A DNA stretch of 64,000 nucleotides from Halobacillus shinanisalinarum (GCF_022919835.1 NZ_CP095074.1:4814001-4878000); one strand, 5' to 3'; positions 34,634 to 43,042 are shown, numbered from the stretch's first letter. The notes: a model not told the origin generated them from the letters alone. Made by a program: numbers and translations.

Positions 34634-37074
34634 GAAAGGGGATGGATTCCGTGGCACCAGCAAAGAAACTGAATCTCACACATGACGGGTCCATAACGAT
34701 CGCAACCGGGAAAAGCCGTAAGGAAATGAAGTGGAAGAATCGGGAGATGCTGTGGTCGGAGTTATTGAAGCGTCTCTCTGAAACTACGAAAACCCGTGAA
34801 ACGCATGCGGAATACATGAAGATGACCAAGAGCCAGCAGGATGCAGTGAAAGATGTTGGTGGGTTTGTCGGTGGAACGTTGAAAGGTGGTCGGCGAAAAG
34901 CTGATACGGTGTCCTGGCGTCAGGTAGTGACGCTAGATGCCGACCATATTAAAGGCGACTTATGGGCATCGATTGAAATGCTTTTCGACTATGCCTGCTG
35001 CATCTATTCCACTCACAAGCACAAAGCCGAAAAGCCCCGGTTGCGTTTTGTTTTCCCCTTGTCTCGTGCTGTGACACCCGATGAATATCAAGCTGTATCC
35101 AGAAAGATTGCAGCTGATATCGGCATTGACTTTTTCGACGATACAACGTATCAAGCTCACCGTTTGATGTATTGGCCATCGACGTCATCTGATGGAGCTT
35201 ACGTGTTCGAAAAGCAGGATGCGGATTGGCTGGATCCGGATGATGTGCTTAATCGTTACAATGATTGGACGGATCCACTTGAGTGGCCAGAATCATCTAG
35301 GCAGCAGAACGTTCGGAAAAAGGAAGCGGAAAAGCAAGGTGATCCATTAGAAAAACCAAGAATGGTCGGTGCTTTCTGCCGGACGTACTCGATTACCGAA
35401 GCGATTGAAACCTTTTTAGGTGATGTGTATGAAGAAGCTGGCGACGGTCGTTTCACCTATACAGATGGATCCACGAACGGCGGTCTTGTTCTTTACGATG
35501 ATCGGTTTGCTTTCAGTCACCACGGCACGGATCCGGTTGGTGGCCAACTCACGAATGCGTTTGACTTGGTGCGGATTCATAAGTTTGGAATTCAAGATGA
35601 AGATATAAAGCCGGATACGCCGATGAATCGTCACCCCTCTTATAAAGCTATGGTGGACTTTGCAGCTAAAGATGAAAATGTTCGGATGCAACTAGGAGAG
35701 GAGCAATTAGCTGCAGCTGAAGAAGAGTTCGGAGAAGTGGCTGAAGGTGAATCCCATGAATGGTTAAAGAAGCTGGAACGGCACTCTAAAACGGGCGAGG
35801 TCCTTTCCACGAGAGGGAACATTGTAACGGTTTTAGAGAATGATCCCTCTCTTAAAGACCGCATTATGCTGAATGAGTTTTCATTTAGAGCGACCGTTCG
35901 TGAGAAGTTACCTTGGGCGAATGCAGACACCGGAGCTCTTTGGGAGGATCAAGATGAAGACGCTCTTTTTCACTACCTTGAAAGTGTTTATGGAATCGAC
36001 GCCCCTGGTAAGGTCCGTAATGGAATCGGAGTAATTTTAAAACGGCACCGTTTCCACCCTGTTCAGGAGTATTTAGAGAAACTGGAATGGGACGGCCAAG
36101 AACGGTTAGACACCTTATTCATTGATTATCTAGGGGCTGATGATAGCGAGTATGTCCGTGCGGCCACCCGTAAAGCTATGGCAGCAGCTGTGAAGCGCGT
36201 CATGGATCCCGGTTGTAAGTTTGATTACATGCCTGTGCTTGTAGGAAGCCAAGGGGTTGGGAAAAGCATGATCCTAAATAAACTTGGCCAACAGTGGTTT
36301 TCCGATTCTCTAACCACTGTCCACGGGAAAGATGCTTATGAACAACTTCAAGGTGTTTGGATCATGGAGATGGGAGAATTATCTGCCACTCGTAAAGCAG
36401 ACGTGGAAGCGATCAAGCTTTTCTTATCTAAGCAGACGGATATCTTTCGTGTAGCTTATGGCCGTCATACCTCCGTATTCCCAAGACAGTGCGTTTTCTT
36501 TGGAACCACGAATGATCGTGAGTTTTTAAAGGATAAAACGGGTAACCGTCGTTTTTGGCCGATTGTCGTTGGCGGTGAAACGCGAAAGGATCTATGGAAG
36601 GAATTCAGCAAAGAGGAAATTAACCAGATATGGGCGGAGGCCGTCGTTAGGTACAAGGAAGGCGAGAAACTTTATCTCGAAGGTGCTTTAGAAGAAGAAG
36701 CGCTGCAAGTACAGGAAATGCACACAGAAGAGAGCAGTAAGGTTGGGTTGATTCGTGAATATCTTGAAATGCCTTTACCTGAAGAGTGGCCATCGATGGA
36801 TATTGCATCAAGGAGACACCGTATCCACGGTTCCGATTTTGGAGAAATGGAAGAAGCTCCAGAAGGCAATGCGAGAGACAAGGTGTGTGCCATGGAGATA
36901 TGGGTGGAACTCTTTGAGGGTGATCCTAAACAACTTAACCCCACACAGGCTAGGGAAATCAACGATATTTTAAGGAAAATGGATGGATGGGAATCCTATG
37001 AAAAGTCACGAGGTAGATTACGTTTTGGTAAATACTACGGAGTGCAAAAAGCTTTTGTGAAAAAAGAAAACTAA
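34630..37074 (+). CDS. VapE-family phage primase-helicase
   Basis: The 814-residue protein contains a virulence-associated E helicase domain with Walker A VGSQGVGKSMILNKLG (about residue 537), the downstream GVWIMEMGELS Walker B segment and FFGTTNDREFLKDKTGNRRFWP, typical of D5/VapE SF3 helicases. The N-terminal half (WRQVVTLDADHIKGDLW; KPRLRFVFPLSR) fits an archaeo-eukaryotic primase-type domain. The best ribosome site (AAAGGGG) points to GTG 34651 rather than ATG 34630. The iteron array behind it suggests it opens the phage origin. Confidence 0.9.
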   Translation: MRKGMDSVAPAKKLNLTHDGSITIATGKSRKEMKWKNREMLWSELLKRLSETTKTRETHAEYMKMTKSQQDAVKDVGGFVGGTLKGGRRKADTVSWRQVVTLDADHIKGDLWASIEMLFDYACCIYSTHKHKAEKPRLRFVFPLSRAVTPDEYQAVSRKIAADIGIDFFDDTTYQAHRLMYWPSTSSDGAYVFEKQDADWLDPDDVLNRYNDWTDPLEWPESSRQQNVRKKEAEKQGDPLEKPRMVGAFCRTYSITEAIETFLGDVYEEAGDGRFTYTDGSTNGGLVLYDDRFAFSHHGTDPVGGQLTNAFDLVRIHKFGIQDEDIKPDTPMNRHPSYKAMVDFAAKDENVRMQLGEEQLAAAEEEFGEVAEGESHEWLKKLERHSKTGEVLSTRGNIVTVLENDPSLKDRIMLNEFSFRATVREKLPWANADTGALWEDQDEDALFHYLESVYGIDAPGKVRNGIGVILKRHRFHPVQEYLEKLEWDGQERLDTLFIDYLGADDSEYVRAATRKAMAAAVKRVMDPGCKFDYMPVLVGSQGVGKSMILNKLGQQWFSDSLTTVHGKDAYEQLQGVWIMEMGELSATRKADVEAIKLFLSKQTDIFRVAYGRHTSVFPRQCVFFGTTNDREFLKDKTGNRRFWPIVVGGETRKDLWKEFSKEEINQIWAEAVVRYKEGEKLYLEGALEEEALQVQEMHTEESSKVGLIREYLEMPLPEEWPSMDIASRRHRIHGSDFGEMEEAPEGNARDKVCAMEIWVELFEGDPKQLNPTQAREINDILRKMDGWESYEKSRGRLRFGKYYGVQKAFVKKEN

Positions 37075-37076
37075 GT

Positions 37077-37344
37077 GTATCCATTGGGTGTATCCATTGT
37101 ATCCATGGGCGCCCCTTTGGACACACCTAATAAATTCCAAATGATAAAAAAGTGTATCCATGTATCCATGAAGTATCCATAGCATGGATACGCCTACAAC
37201 TCTTCTAGGGCAAGGGCTAAACCCCTAATGTATCCATAGTATCCATGTTTATATGGGGGAGAAGTAATATAGGGGATAACAACCATATACTCAACGCCTA
37301 ATACGCAAGTGCACATACGCGTGCGCGCGCGAGAACGTGGATAC
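37077..37344. repeat. Iteron array, probable phage replication origin
   Basis: Exact GTATCCAT occurs eight times in direct orientation (starts 37077, 37090, 37099, 37154, 37162, 37173, 37230, 37239) and once inverted (37184-37191). A degenerate inverted copy is at 37337-37344. The copies form clusters of 3, 3+1 and 2. The 297-bp stretch holds no gene. A 23-bp strictly alternating purine-pyrimidine tract is at 37309-37331. Lying between helicase and nuclease genes, this is the best candidate for the phage origin. Confidence 0.75.
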
Positions 37345-37371
37345 ACCTTATGAAACAGGGAGGTCTTAGAA

Positions 37372-37665
37372 ATGGAAGAATCACGATTAGAACGTAAACT
37401 AAAGCTTGAGATCGAGAAAAGAGACGGCATGGCCTTGAAGTTCGTTTCCCCAGGTAAAGCAGGGGTGCCAGACCGAATACTAATGCTTCCAGAGGGAGTG
37501 GCTGTATTTGTAGAGGTGAAGGCACCGGGAAAAAAACTTCGCCCACTTCAACAGAAAAGAGCAATAGAACTAGAACGGTTAGGGTTTCCGGTAGAAACAG
37601 TATCTTCTGATGCCGAGGTTGAGGGTTTACTAGAAAAACTGTTTCCTTTGGAATTTATAAAATGA
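37372..37665 (+). CDS. VRR-NUC domain nuclease
   Basis: The 97-residue protein is a single VRR-NUC domain: residues 1-25 helical, then KFVSPGKAGVPDRILMLPEGVAVFVEVKAPGK with the PD...E-x-K nuclease core (near residues 30-50) and LRPLQQKRAIELERLG. Often found beside SNF2-type helicases in phages; probably a Holliday-junction or structure-specific nuclease. AGGGAGG ribosome site. Confidence 0.9.
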   Translation: MEESRLERKLKLEIEKRDGMALKFVSPGKAGVPDRILMLPEGVAVFVEVKAPGKKLRPLQQKRAIELERLGFPVETVSSDAEVEGLLEKLFPLEFIK

Positions 37666-37711
37666 ACGATGGGTTGAGGTTTCAAACCACCCACCATAAA
37701 GGAGGCGCAGC

Positions 37712-39082
37712 GTGAAGTTCATTCCACACGATTATCAAGAAATTGCGATTGATCACATTATGGAGAACGAAGCATCTGGATTATTTCTTGAGATGGGCTT
37801 GGGCAAAACCGTTAGTGCTTTAACAGCTGCAGCTGATCTCCTCCATAATTACTTTGAAGTATCCAAGGTGTTAGTGATCGCCCCTAAACGAGTGGCAGAG
37901 GATACCTGGAGCCGTGAAACGGAAAAGTGGGACCATACGGCTTATCTGAAGATATCCAAAGTCTTAGGGTCAAAGAGTAATAGATTACAAGCATTACTGG
38001 AACCAGCTGACATCTACGTGATTAATCGGGAAAACCTTGAATGGTTAGTGAATCATTATAAAAAGGACTGGCCGTTTGACATGGTTGTGATCGACGAGCT
38101 TTCTAGTTTTAAATCATCGAAAGCTAAACGATTCAAAGCGTTACGAAAAGTACGGCCATTGATTAAACGAATTGTCGGTCTAACGGGTACGCCAGCACCC
38201 AACAGTTTAATCGATTTGTGGCCACAGCTTTACCTGCTAGATAAAGGAGAGCGTTTAGGGAAAACGGTCACGTGGTATCGCGATACCTTTTTCAAACCCG
38301 GTCGTCGGGATCCAGCACGATACATTGTGTATGAGTGGAATCTGAAGGATGGATCAGAGGAAGCGATATATGACCGGATCGGAGATATCTGTATCAGCAT
38401 GAAGTCAAAGGATTGGCTGAAAAAGATGCCTGAACGGATGGACAATGTGGTGAACGTGACGTTATCCCCTACAGCTAAGAAGAAGTACAAACAGCTTGAG
38501 AAGGATCTCCTGTTGCCTTTTGAAGATAGCGATGTGGTAGCTGATACGGCTGCTGTTTTATCCAATAAGCTAATGCAGTTATCCAATGGAGCCATCTATG
38601 ATGAGAATGAAGACGTGATGAAGGTCCACGACGCAAAACTTGATGCCTTAGAAGATATGATCGAAGCAGCCAACGGCAAGCCTCTTCTCGTGTTCTATTC
38701 GTACAAGCATGACCTTGAGAGGATTAAACAACGATTCCCGCAAGCAAAGAAGCTAGAAACGTCAGAGGATATCGAAAAGTGGAATCGTGGAGAAACGCCA
38801 CTGTTTCTAGCCCATCCAGCGTCAGCAGGTCACGGACTCAACCTTCAAGATGGTGGGAACATCATCGTGTGGTTTGGGCTTACCTGGTCTCTCGAACTGT
38901 ACCAGCAAGCAAATGCCAGGCTACACCGCCAAGGACAAAAGGACAGCGTGATTGTTCACCACCTGGTATCTGAAGGCACAATCGATGAACAAGTTATGCA
39001 AGCTCTAAAAGATAAAAGCACCGGGCAGGACGCCTTACTGGAAGCTGTCAAAGCCCGGTTGGAAAAGGTGGGGGTATCATGA
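37712..39082 (+). CDS. SNF2-type DEAD/DEAH helicase
   Basis: The 456-residue SF2 helicase has the Q-like start HDYQEIAIDHI, Walker A MGLGKTVSALTAA (about residue 28), motif II IDELSSFK (DELS variant), motif III LTGTPAPNS, and motifs V-VI HPASAGHGLNLQ and QANARLHRQGQ. GTG start at 37712 behind AAAGGAGGCG. Acts on DNA in phage replication or recombination, paired with VRR-NUC. Four-base overlap with the next gene. Confidence 0.93.
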   Translation: MKFIPHDYQEIAIDHIMENEASGLFLEMGLGKTVSALTAAADLLHNYFEVSKVLVIAPKRVAEDTWSRETEKWDHTAYLKISKVLGSKSNRLQALLEPADIYVINRENLEWLVNHYKKDWPFDMVVIDELSSFKSSKAKRFKALRKVRPLIKRIVGLTGTPAPNSLIDLWPQLYLLDKGERLGKTVTWYRDTFFKPGRRDPARYIVYEWNLKDGSEEAIYDRIGDICISMKSKDWLKKMPERMDNVVNVTLSPTAKKKYKQLEKDLLLPFEDSDVVADTAAVLSNKLMQLSNGAIYDENEDVMKVHDAKLDALEDMIEAANGKPLLVFYSYKHDLERIKQRFPQAKKLETSEDIEKWNRGETPLFLAHPASAGHGLNLQDGGNIIVWFGLTWSLELYQQANARLHRQGQKDSVIVHHLVSEGTIDEQVMQALKDKSTGQDALLEAVKARLEKVGVS

Positions 39083-39519
39083 GCTATACAATCAAACCGA
39101 AAAAGATCACATTCAAAAAGACTGAATATGAATGGTTTAATTACCATGAAACGTTGAGGGAAATATCGAGATTACGTGAACAGATTGAAACGCCTTTTGA
39201 TGAGGATCCTGATGATCCAACAATTGTGAAGGGGGCTAACTCAGCTAGGAATCCAGGTGATCCGACTGGACGTATTGTGACTCGACTGTCTACGAATAAA
39301 CAGCTGCAATACTTAACAGAAGTTGTTGATGCTATAGATCGCGTTTATAATGCGTTACCGGACAGCCATAAGAAATTAGTAAAGCTAAGATATTGGTCAA
39401 AAGGTAAAGATTTAAAGTGGGACGGCATAGCCAAAGAACTAAACGTAAGCCGCAGGCAAGCCTTTAATTGGAGAGATGAGATCGTCCAAACAACCATGGA
39501 GGTTTTAGGATGGAGATAA
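39079..39519 (+). CDS. RinA/ArpU-like late transcription activator
   Basis: The 146-residue protein ends with a sigma-4-like helix-turn-helix (HKKLVKLRYWSKGKDLKWDGIAKELNVSRRQAFNWRDEIV, residues 100-138). It occupies the last place of the early region, just before the packaging genes, as the RinA/ArpU-type regulators that switch on late genes do. The N-terminal part is basic. Exact subfamily is not certain. Confidence 0.8.
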   Translation: MSYTIKPKKITFKKTEYEWFNYHETLREISRLREQIETPFDEDPDDPTIVKGANSARNPGDPTGRIVTRLSTNKQLQYLTEVVDAIDRVYNALPDSHKKLVKLRYWSKGKDLKWDGIAKELNVSRRQAFNWRDEIVQTTMEVLGWR

Positions 39520-39632
39520 AAGATTGCACTAACTTTGCACTTTTGGGGTGATAAAAAGTGATATTGTAGTAGTATGAAGTTTTAGCCATAAAAAAGGATA
39601 TGACCTTGGAACAGTTATATCCACCAACCAAG
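39520..39632 (+). promoter_or_regulatory. Possible late-promoter region with TTGCAC repeats
   Basis: Just behind the activator gene, TTGCAC occurs twice 11 bp apart (39524-39529, 39535-39540), about one helical turn, followed by AT-rich sequence. This could be the binding site of the encoded activator. No clear -35/-10 pair was identified. Confidence 0.3.
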
Positions 39633-39673
39633 AGTCATCTGATCACTTGCTACTTGTGATTAGGTGACTTTTT
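39633..39673 (+). terminator. Strong terminator ending the early operon
   Basis: AGTCATCTGATCAC (39633-39646) pairs with GTGATTAGGTGACT (39656-39669, two wobble pairs), followed by TTTT. It isolates the downstream two-gene module from early transcription. Confidence 0.9.
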
Positions 39674-39755
39674 CTATAAAAATAAATAATTTTATGCAGG
39701 AAAAAACTACCCCTTTATCGAAATTAGTCGGATGAAAGGGGAGTTTAGTTGAATC

Positions 39756-40658
39756 ATGGTAAAAAAGAGAAATGTAAAAATACACTTTGACTTTTATGAA
39801 ATCAATGATGCATCATCGAAAGAGTCTTTTAAAGAGGTATTGGATAAACTTTCAACTATGAGAGACAATGAAAGAAATATTGAGATATTTGGTGAAGATA
39901 TTAGAATAGAAGCATTTAGTGTGGATGATGGCTCGAATCACTATAAAGCGAGCTTTGTAAAACTTAGACCACTTGAAAAGATAAGCACCTATAAACTTGA
40001 TGGTAAGGGGAGGGAGATACCCCTTGAGGACGATGAGTTTGTCGGTGAAGAAGTTTCCTTTTATTATGATCCCTCTCTAAAAGTATTAGTCTTACAAAAA
40101 AACAAATATGGGGTATCTGCAGCTGGAGTTGAGGAATACTTTCAAAAATTTTTAAAAAATGACCATATAAAAATCCTGCCAATGTTTACTTTAGATACGT
40201 ATAAGAAACTCCTAAATCAAAAAGAAATAACTTATGTAGAAACAGATGTGTCTATCCCATCTGAGAAGATTCTCGAGGAAGAAGTAGAAGGATGGGCTTT
40301 CGGAGATGTTAGGAAATTGAGAGAAGAACTTGGAGCGATGAAAATAGGATTGACTTTAACAGTAGAAGATTCAAGAAAGTCAAAACTCGATTTTAATATG
40401 GCCACAAGGTTAGTAAAAGGGTTGTTAAAACATACAGGAACCAACAGGTTAAAAACGAAAGCTCGTAAAGAAACGGGAGCAAGGTTAGAGGAGATTAACT
40501 TGTTTGAGGATCTTATTAGAATTACTTATAACCGCACTTTACCTGTGGGGTCAAAATTCACAATAGAAACGATGCAATTACTTGCAGAGCAAGCATATGT
40601 TGATAAGAAGGGAGAAGTAGTCGAACTATTACAGTCAAAAAGAAAACGTGAGGTTTAA
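39756..40658 (+). CDS. DUF6731-like protein, cargo gene of unknown function
   Basis: The 300-residue protein resembles, from memory, DUF6731-type proteins (KVKIHFDFYEI-like start, SFVKLRPLEK, LEDDEFVGEEVSFYYDPSLKVL, NKYGVSAAGVEEYF). No catalytic motif is apparent. Together with the small membrane protein downstream it forms a two-gene unit bounded by terminators (39633-39673, 41154-41180), typical of prophage cargo expressed during lysogeny. The arrangement recalls two-gene defence systems such as Kiwa (membrane KwaA plus soluble KwaB), but homology to them is not shown. The GGGGAG ribosome site lies in a hairpin arm (CCCCTTT 39710-39716 with AAAGGGG 39735-39741). Confidence 0.7.
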   Translation: MVKKRNVKIHFDFYEINDASSKESFKEVLDKLSTMRDNERNIEIFGEDIRIEAFSVDDGSNHYKASFVKLRPLEKISTYKLDGKGREIPLEDDEFVGEEVSFYYDPSLKVLVLQKNKYGVSAAGVEEYFQKFLKNDHIKILPMFTLDTYKKLLNQKEITYVETDVSIPSEKILEEEVEGWAFGDVRKLREELGAMKIGLTLTVEDSRKSKLDFNMATRLVKGLLKHTGTNRLKTKARKETGARLEEINLFEDLIRITYNRTLPVGSKFTIETMQLLAEQAYVDKKGEVVELLQSKRKREV

Positions 40659-40661
40659 TAG

Positions 40662-41132
40662 ATGTATAAAAAATTTAAAGGTTCAATTGAAAGACATTCA
40701 CCACTTTTGGTTGGAGCTTTGTCCTTGATATTAGTGTTTGTCTTAAATTTAGGAGCATGTTCTATACCTAACACTAAGGAGCTATTATCTTCAGGAGTAA
40801 ATGTAGCTTCCATTTCTGTTGGGTTCCTAATTGCTTCAATATCTGTAATGGTGGGATTGAAGAATAACCCAAATTTAACTTATCTGCAAATTGAGTATAG
40901 GCCGGGCTTGAGTTATTTGGACCTTCTAAAATCGTACCTGAAATTTTCCGTTACAGTGTCCTTTATTTATGCGATTTCATCAGCAGGATTATTAATGTTT
41001 AATCAACAAGAAATCTCTTATGTTTTTGATCAACTATTTAAGCTATGGATAGTTCTATCCTTAACATTTCTAGTTTCACTGTTTAGAATTATTAAGGTCT
41101 TAGCTAATTTACTGGATGATGTTTTTAAATAA
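40662..41132 (+). CDS. Small membrane protein of the cargo module
   Basis: The 156-residue protein has about four hydrophobic segments: SPLLVGALSLILVFVLNLG (13-31), VASISVGFLIASISVMVG (47-65), FSVTVSFIYAISSAGLLMF (93-111) and LWIVLSLTFLVSLFRII (127-143). Only three bases separate it from the DUF6731-like gene, so both are co-expressed. Candidate roles are superinfection exclusion or a membrane effector; purely contextual. A terminator follows. Confidence 0.7.
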   Translation: MYKKFKGSIERHSPLLVGALSLILVFVLNLGACSIPNTKELLSSGVNVASISVGFLIASISVMVGLKNNPNLTYLQIEYRPGLSYLDLLKSYLKFSVTVSFIYAISSAGLLMFNQQEISYVFDQLFKLWIVLSLTFLVSLFRIIKVLANLLDDVFK

Positions 41133-41153
41133 ATTTATGAAAGATTTAAAATG

Positions 41154-41180
41154 AGGCACTCCTAGGTGAGTGTCTTTTTC
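41154..41180 (+). terminator. Terminator of the cargo module
   Basis: GGCACTC pairs with GAGTGTC (one wobble) around CTAGGT, followed by TTTTTC. The following 41181-41337 contains only a short palindrome (AGACTCA-CAT-TGAGTCT near 41225-41241) and no convincing gene. Confidence 0.85.
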
Positions 41181-41337
41181 TTATGGATATTAAAGGGTAT
41201 TGTATCTCCAATATGATTATGATGCCAGACTCACATTGAGTCTTGCCAGAAGGAGTAAGCACAGGGGTGGGAGTGCATGGAGATGAAAGAAGGATTAACA
41301 CTCTTTTTGTCGAAATAGAATAGGCAGAAAGGGTTGG

Positions 41338-41459
41338 GTGAGCAACAGTAAAGATATAGGAGAGGGATTACAACAAGTGGGTAATTCCATGATGGATGCG
41401 GCTGTTTACTTACGTTATTTATTGCGATACCCATTATCATATTTGTGTTTTTACTATGA
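41338..41459 (+). pseudogene. Small phage membrane protein, frameshifted
   Basis: GTG 41338 starts VSNSKDIGEGLQQVGNSMM. Adding one G to GG at 41394-41395 continues as GCGCLLTLFIAIPIIIFVFLL to TGA at 41457-41459. The repaired 41-residue peptide, a polar helix plus one membrane segment with GCGC, resembles small proteins common in Firmicutes phages. A terminator begins inside its stop codon. The break may be a sequencing error. Confidence 0.5.
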
Positions 41460-41485
41460 CATCCGTACGGGTGTCTTTTTTATAT
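41458..41485 (+). terminator. Rho-independent terminator
   Basis: GACATCC (41458-41464) pairs with GGGTGTC (41469-41475) around GTAC, followed by TTTTTTATATT. It closes the small membrane gene and insulates the late genes. Confidence 0.88.
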
Positions 41486-41506
41486 TATAAAAGGAGAGTG
41501 TTGATC

Positions 41507-42139
41507 ATGGCGGACAATAAGTCGCGCGAAGAAAGTAGAAGAAGTATCGATAAACCTAGTATGACCAAAGAACCACCTCGACAACCTGTTACACCAAAAA
41601 AGAAAAGCGTTGATAAACTAACAGTTGATGTAGATTGTTCCGATGCATTGAAAGGTTTAAAGGCTGTCCAACGTGAGGCTAAGAAAGCTACTGCTGCATT
41701 GAAAGAGTTGGATAACTATAAGCCTATTGGTCCTGGTGTAACGTGGATTCCTATGGGTGAACCTGAAGCAGTAATACCTACGAAGAATACACAAAGCTAT
41801 CATTGCACGAAACAAGATTGTGACTGGGAGATCAAGGATACAAAGAAAACGTTAGATGGTATTAGTTGTCCCGAATGTGGCAGCCATACTGTTATGCCTT
41901 ATCCCAAGCCTAAGTTATTAACTATTGAATTGGATTCTATCGATAGTGTTCCAACAGTTATTTATAAAGGGGAAAAGATTGACAATAAAGTGTTTGTTGA
42001 ATTCAATTGGGAAACACAAACAAATCAACCTACTTCATCTCCTCTGATAGACATTCAGTATCACGAGATATCTGAAAATGGAGCACCTTCTCTTCGAACC
42101 ATAGGACATAGCAGTTCGTGGGGGAGTGATGGCGGATAA
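41507..42139 (+). CDS. Hypothetical phage protein with zinc-ribbon-like segment
   Basis: The 210-residue protein starts at ATG 41507, eight bases behind AAAGGAGAG; a longer open frame to 41396 runs through the terminator and is rejected. Central YHCTKQDCDWEIKD...GISCPECGSHT (about residues 98-130) has four cysteines like a zinc ribbon. The N-terminal half is Lys/Pro-rich. The C-terminal half includes FVEFNWETQTNQ. Found before HNH/terminase in related phages; function unknown. Confidence 0.72.
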   Translation: MADNKSREESRRSIDKPSMTKEPPRQPVTPKKKSVDKLTVDVDCSDALKGLKAVQREAKKATAALKELDNYKPIGPGVTWIPMGEPEAVIPTKNTQSYHCTKQDCDWEIKDTKKTLDGISCPECGSHTVMPYPKPKLLTIELDSIDSVPTVIYKGEKIDNKVFVEFNWETQTNQPTSSPLIDIQYHEISENGAPSLRTIGHSSSWGSDGG

Positions 42140-42257
42140 ACCTAAACTAAGCGTAGTTATCTCTTCTGATAAAGATAAGTTAATTAAAAACTGGGAAGCT
42201 TACGAGAAACAAATACGTGAAGACTTTGACATACCTAAAGAGGATAGCAATGAATAA
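42129..42257 (+). CDS. Small phage protein
   Basis: The 42-residue frame (MADKPKLSVVISSDKDKLIKNWEAYEKQI...) has GGGGAGTG directly upstream and overlaps both neighbours by a few bases, a pattern of coupled translation. Charged and probably helical. Function unknown. Confidence 0.5.
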   Translation: MADKPKLSVVISSDKDKLIKNWEAYEKQIREDFDIPKEDSNE

Positions 42258-42591
42258 TCATCAACACTATGACAAGTATCGAAGGAATCCAGAAGCTAAA
42301 GCCTTTTATAAGAGCGCTGCTTGGCTTAAATGCAGAGAGGTTATTTTGATAAGGGATGATTACTTATGCCAAGAATGTTTGAAGGATAAACGATTGACTC
42401 CAGCTGATCTTGTTCACCACATCATTGAGTATAAAGAAGATCAAAGCAAAGCCTTAGACGAGGATAACTTGGTTAGTATCTGTTTCACATGCCATAACAA
42501 GATACATGGTGGCAAAGGAAAGAGTAATGAGATGAAGGTAAGCAAGAAAATAAACGTTGTCCAAATGAGTGGGAATCCAGAGATTTTTTAG
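42250..42591 (+). CDS. HNH endonuclease
   Basis: The 113-residue protein is a phage HNH nuclease: FYKSAAWLKCREVILIRDDYLCQECL, then LVHHIIEYKEDQSKALDEDNLVSICFTCHNKIH with paired CxxC zinc ligands and the catalytic HH. ATG 42250, behind AAAGAGG, is preferred to 42217. HNH genes next to terminase assist cos cleavage in HK97-type phages. Immediately left of the probable cos region. Confidence 0.9.
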   Translation: MNNHQHYDKYRRNPEAKAFYKSAAWLKCREVILIRDDYLCQECLKDKRLTPADLVHHIIEYKEDQSKALDEDNLVSICFTCHNKIHGGKGKSNEMKVSKKINVVQMSGNPEIF

Positions 42592-42727
42592 AAGGTATCC
42601 CCCCTACCCAAAATTCTACATCCCTTGAGTCTCTAGGACCGAAGGGGGACCTTCGCTTTCACCGCGGAAAAAATTTTCATGAAAGGGGGGTAAACGTAAA
42701 ATAAAAATCGAGAGAGGAGGATGAATT
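42592..42727. other. Probable cos region
   Basis: This 136-bp non-coding gap between HNH and TerS contains CCCCCCTACCC, a perfect 6-bp hairpin CGAAGG-GGGA-CCTTCG (42640-42655), CCGCGG and a GGGGGG run. Cos sites of Gram-positive siphoviruses with HNH and P27-type TerS lie here. The nick positions cannot be deduced. Confidence 0.5.
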
Positions 42728-43042
42728 ATGGGTGCGCCAACCGCTAAAAAATTAAGAGAATATCTTGGGGATTCATATCAAGATTCTGACGAAGAGTTGA
42801 TTAGTCTTTATGTCGAAACACATAAATTTTACCGCAAACTCAAAAAAGAAGTTAGTAAAAAAGATCTTATGTATGAGTACACAAATAAGGCGGGAGCAAC
42901 TAATTTAGTTAAGAATCCTCTTTCGATTGAACTAACAAAGACTGTTCAGACATTGAATAATTTGTTGAAGTCGATGGGATTGACCCCTGCTCAGCGTAAG
43001 AAGGTAGTGAACGATGATGTCGACGACTTTGACGACTTCTAA
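42728..43042 (+). CDS. Terminase small subunit (P27 family)
   Basis: The 104-residue protein shows P27-type features: ELISLYVETHKFYRKLKKEV, NPLSIELTKTVQTLNNLLKSMGLTPAQRKKV and an acidic tail DDVDDFDDF. It recognises phage DNA for packaging. AGAGAGGAGG ribosome site. Overlaps TerL by 29 bp. Confidence 0.9.
   Translation: MGAPTAKKLREYLGDSYQDSDEELISLYVETHKFYRKLKKEVSKKDLMYEYTNKAGATNLVKNPLSIELTKTVQTLNNLLKSMGLTPAQRKKVVNDDVDDFDDF

Noticed and set aside
37077..37344. Repeats considered as a CRISPR array
   Set aside because: Units are 8 bp, irregularly spaced and partly inverted, with no cas genes nearby; iterons explain them better.
41396..41506. N-terminal extension of the zinc-ribbon-like gene
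   Set aside because: The extension runs through a strong terminator and the end of another small gene; the ATG at 41507 has a good ribosome site.
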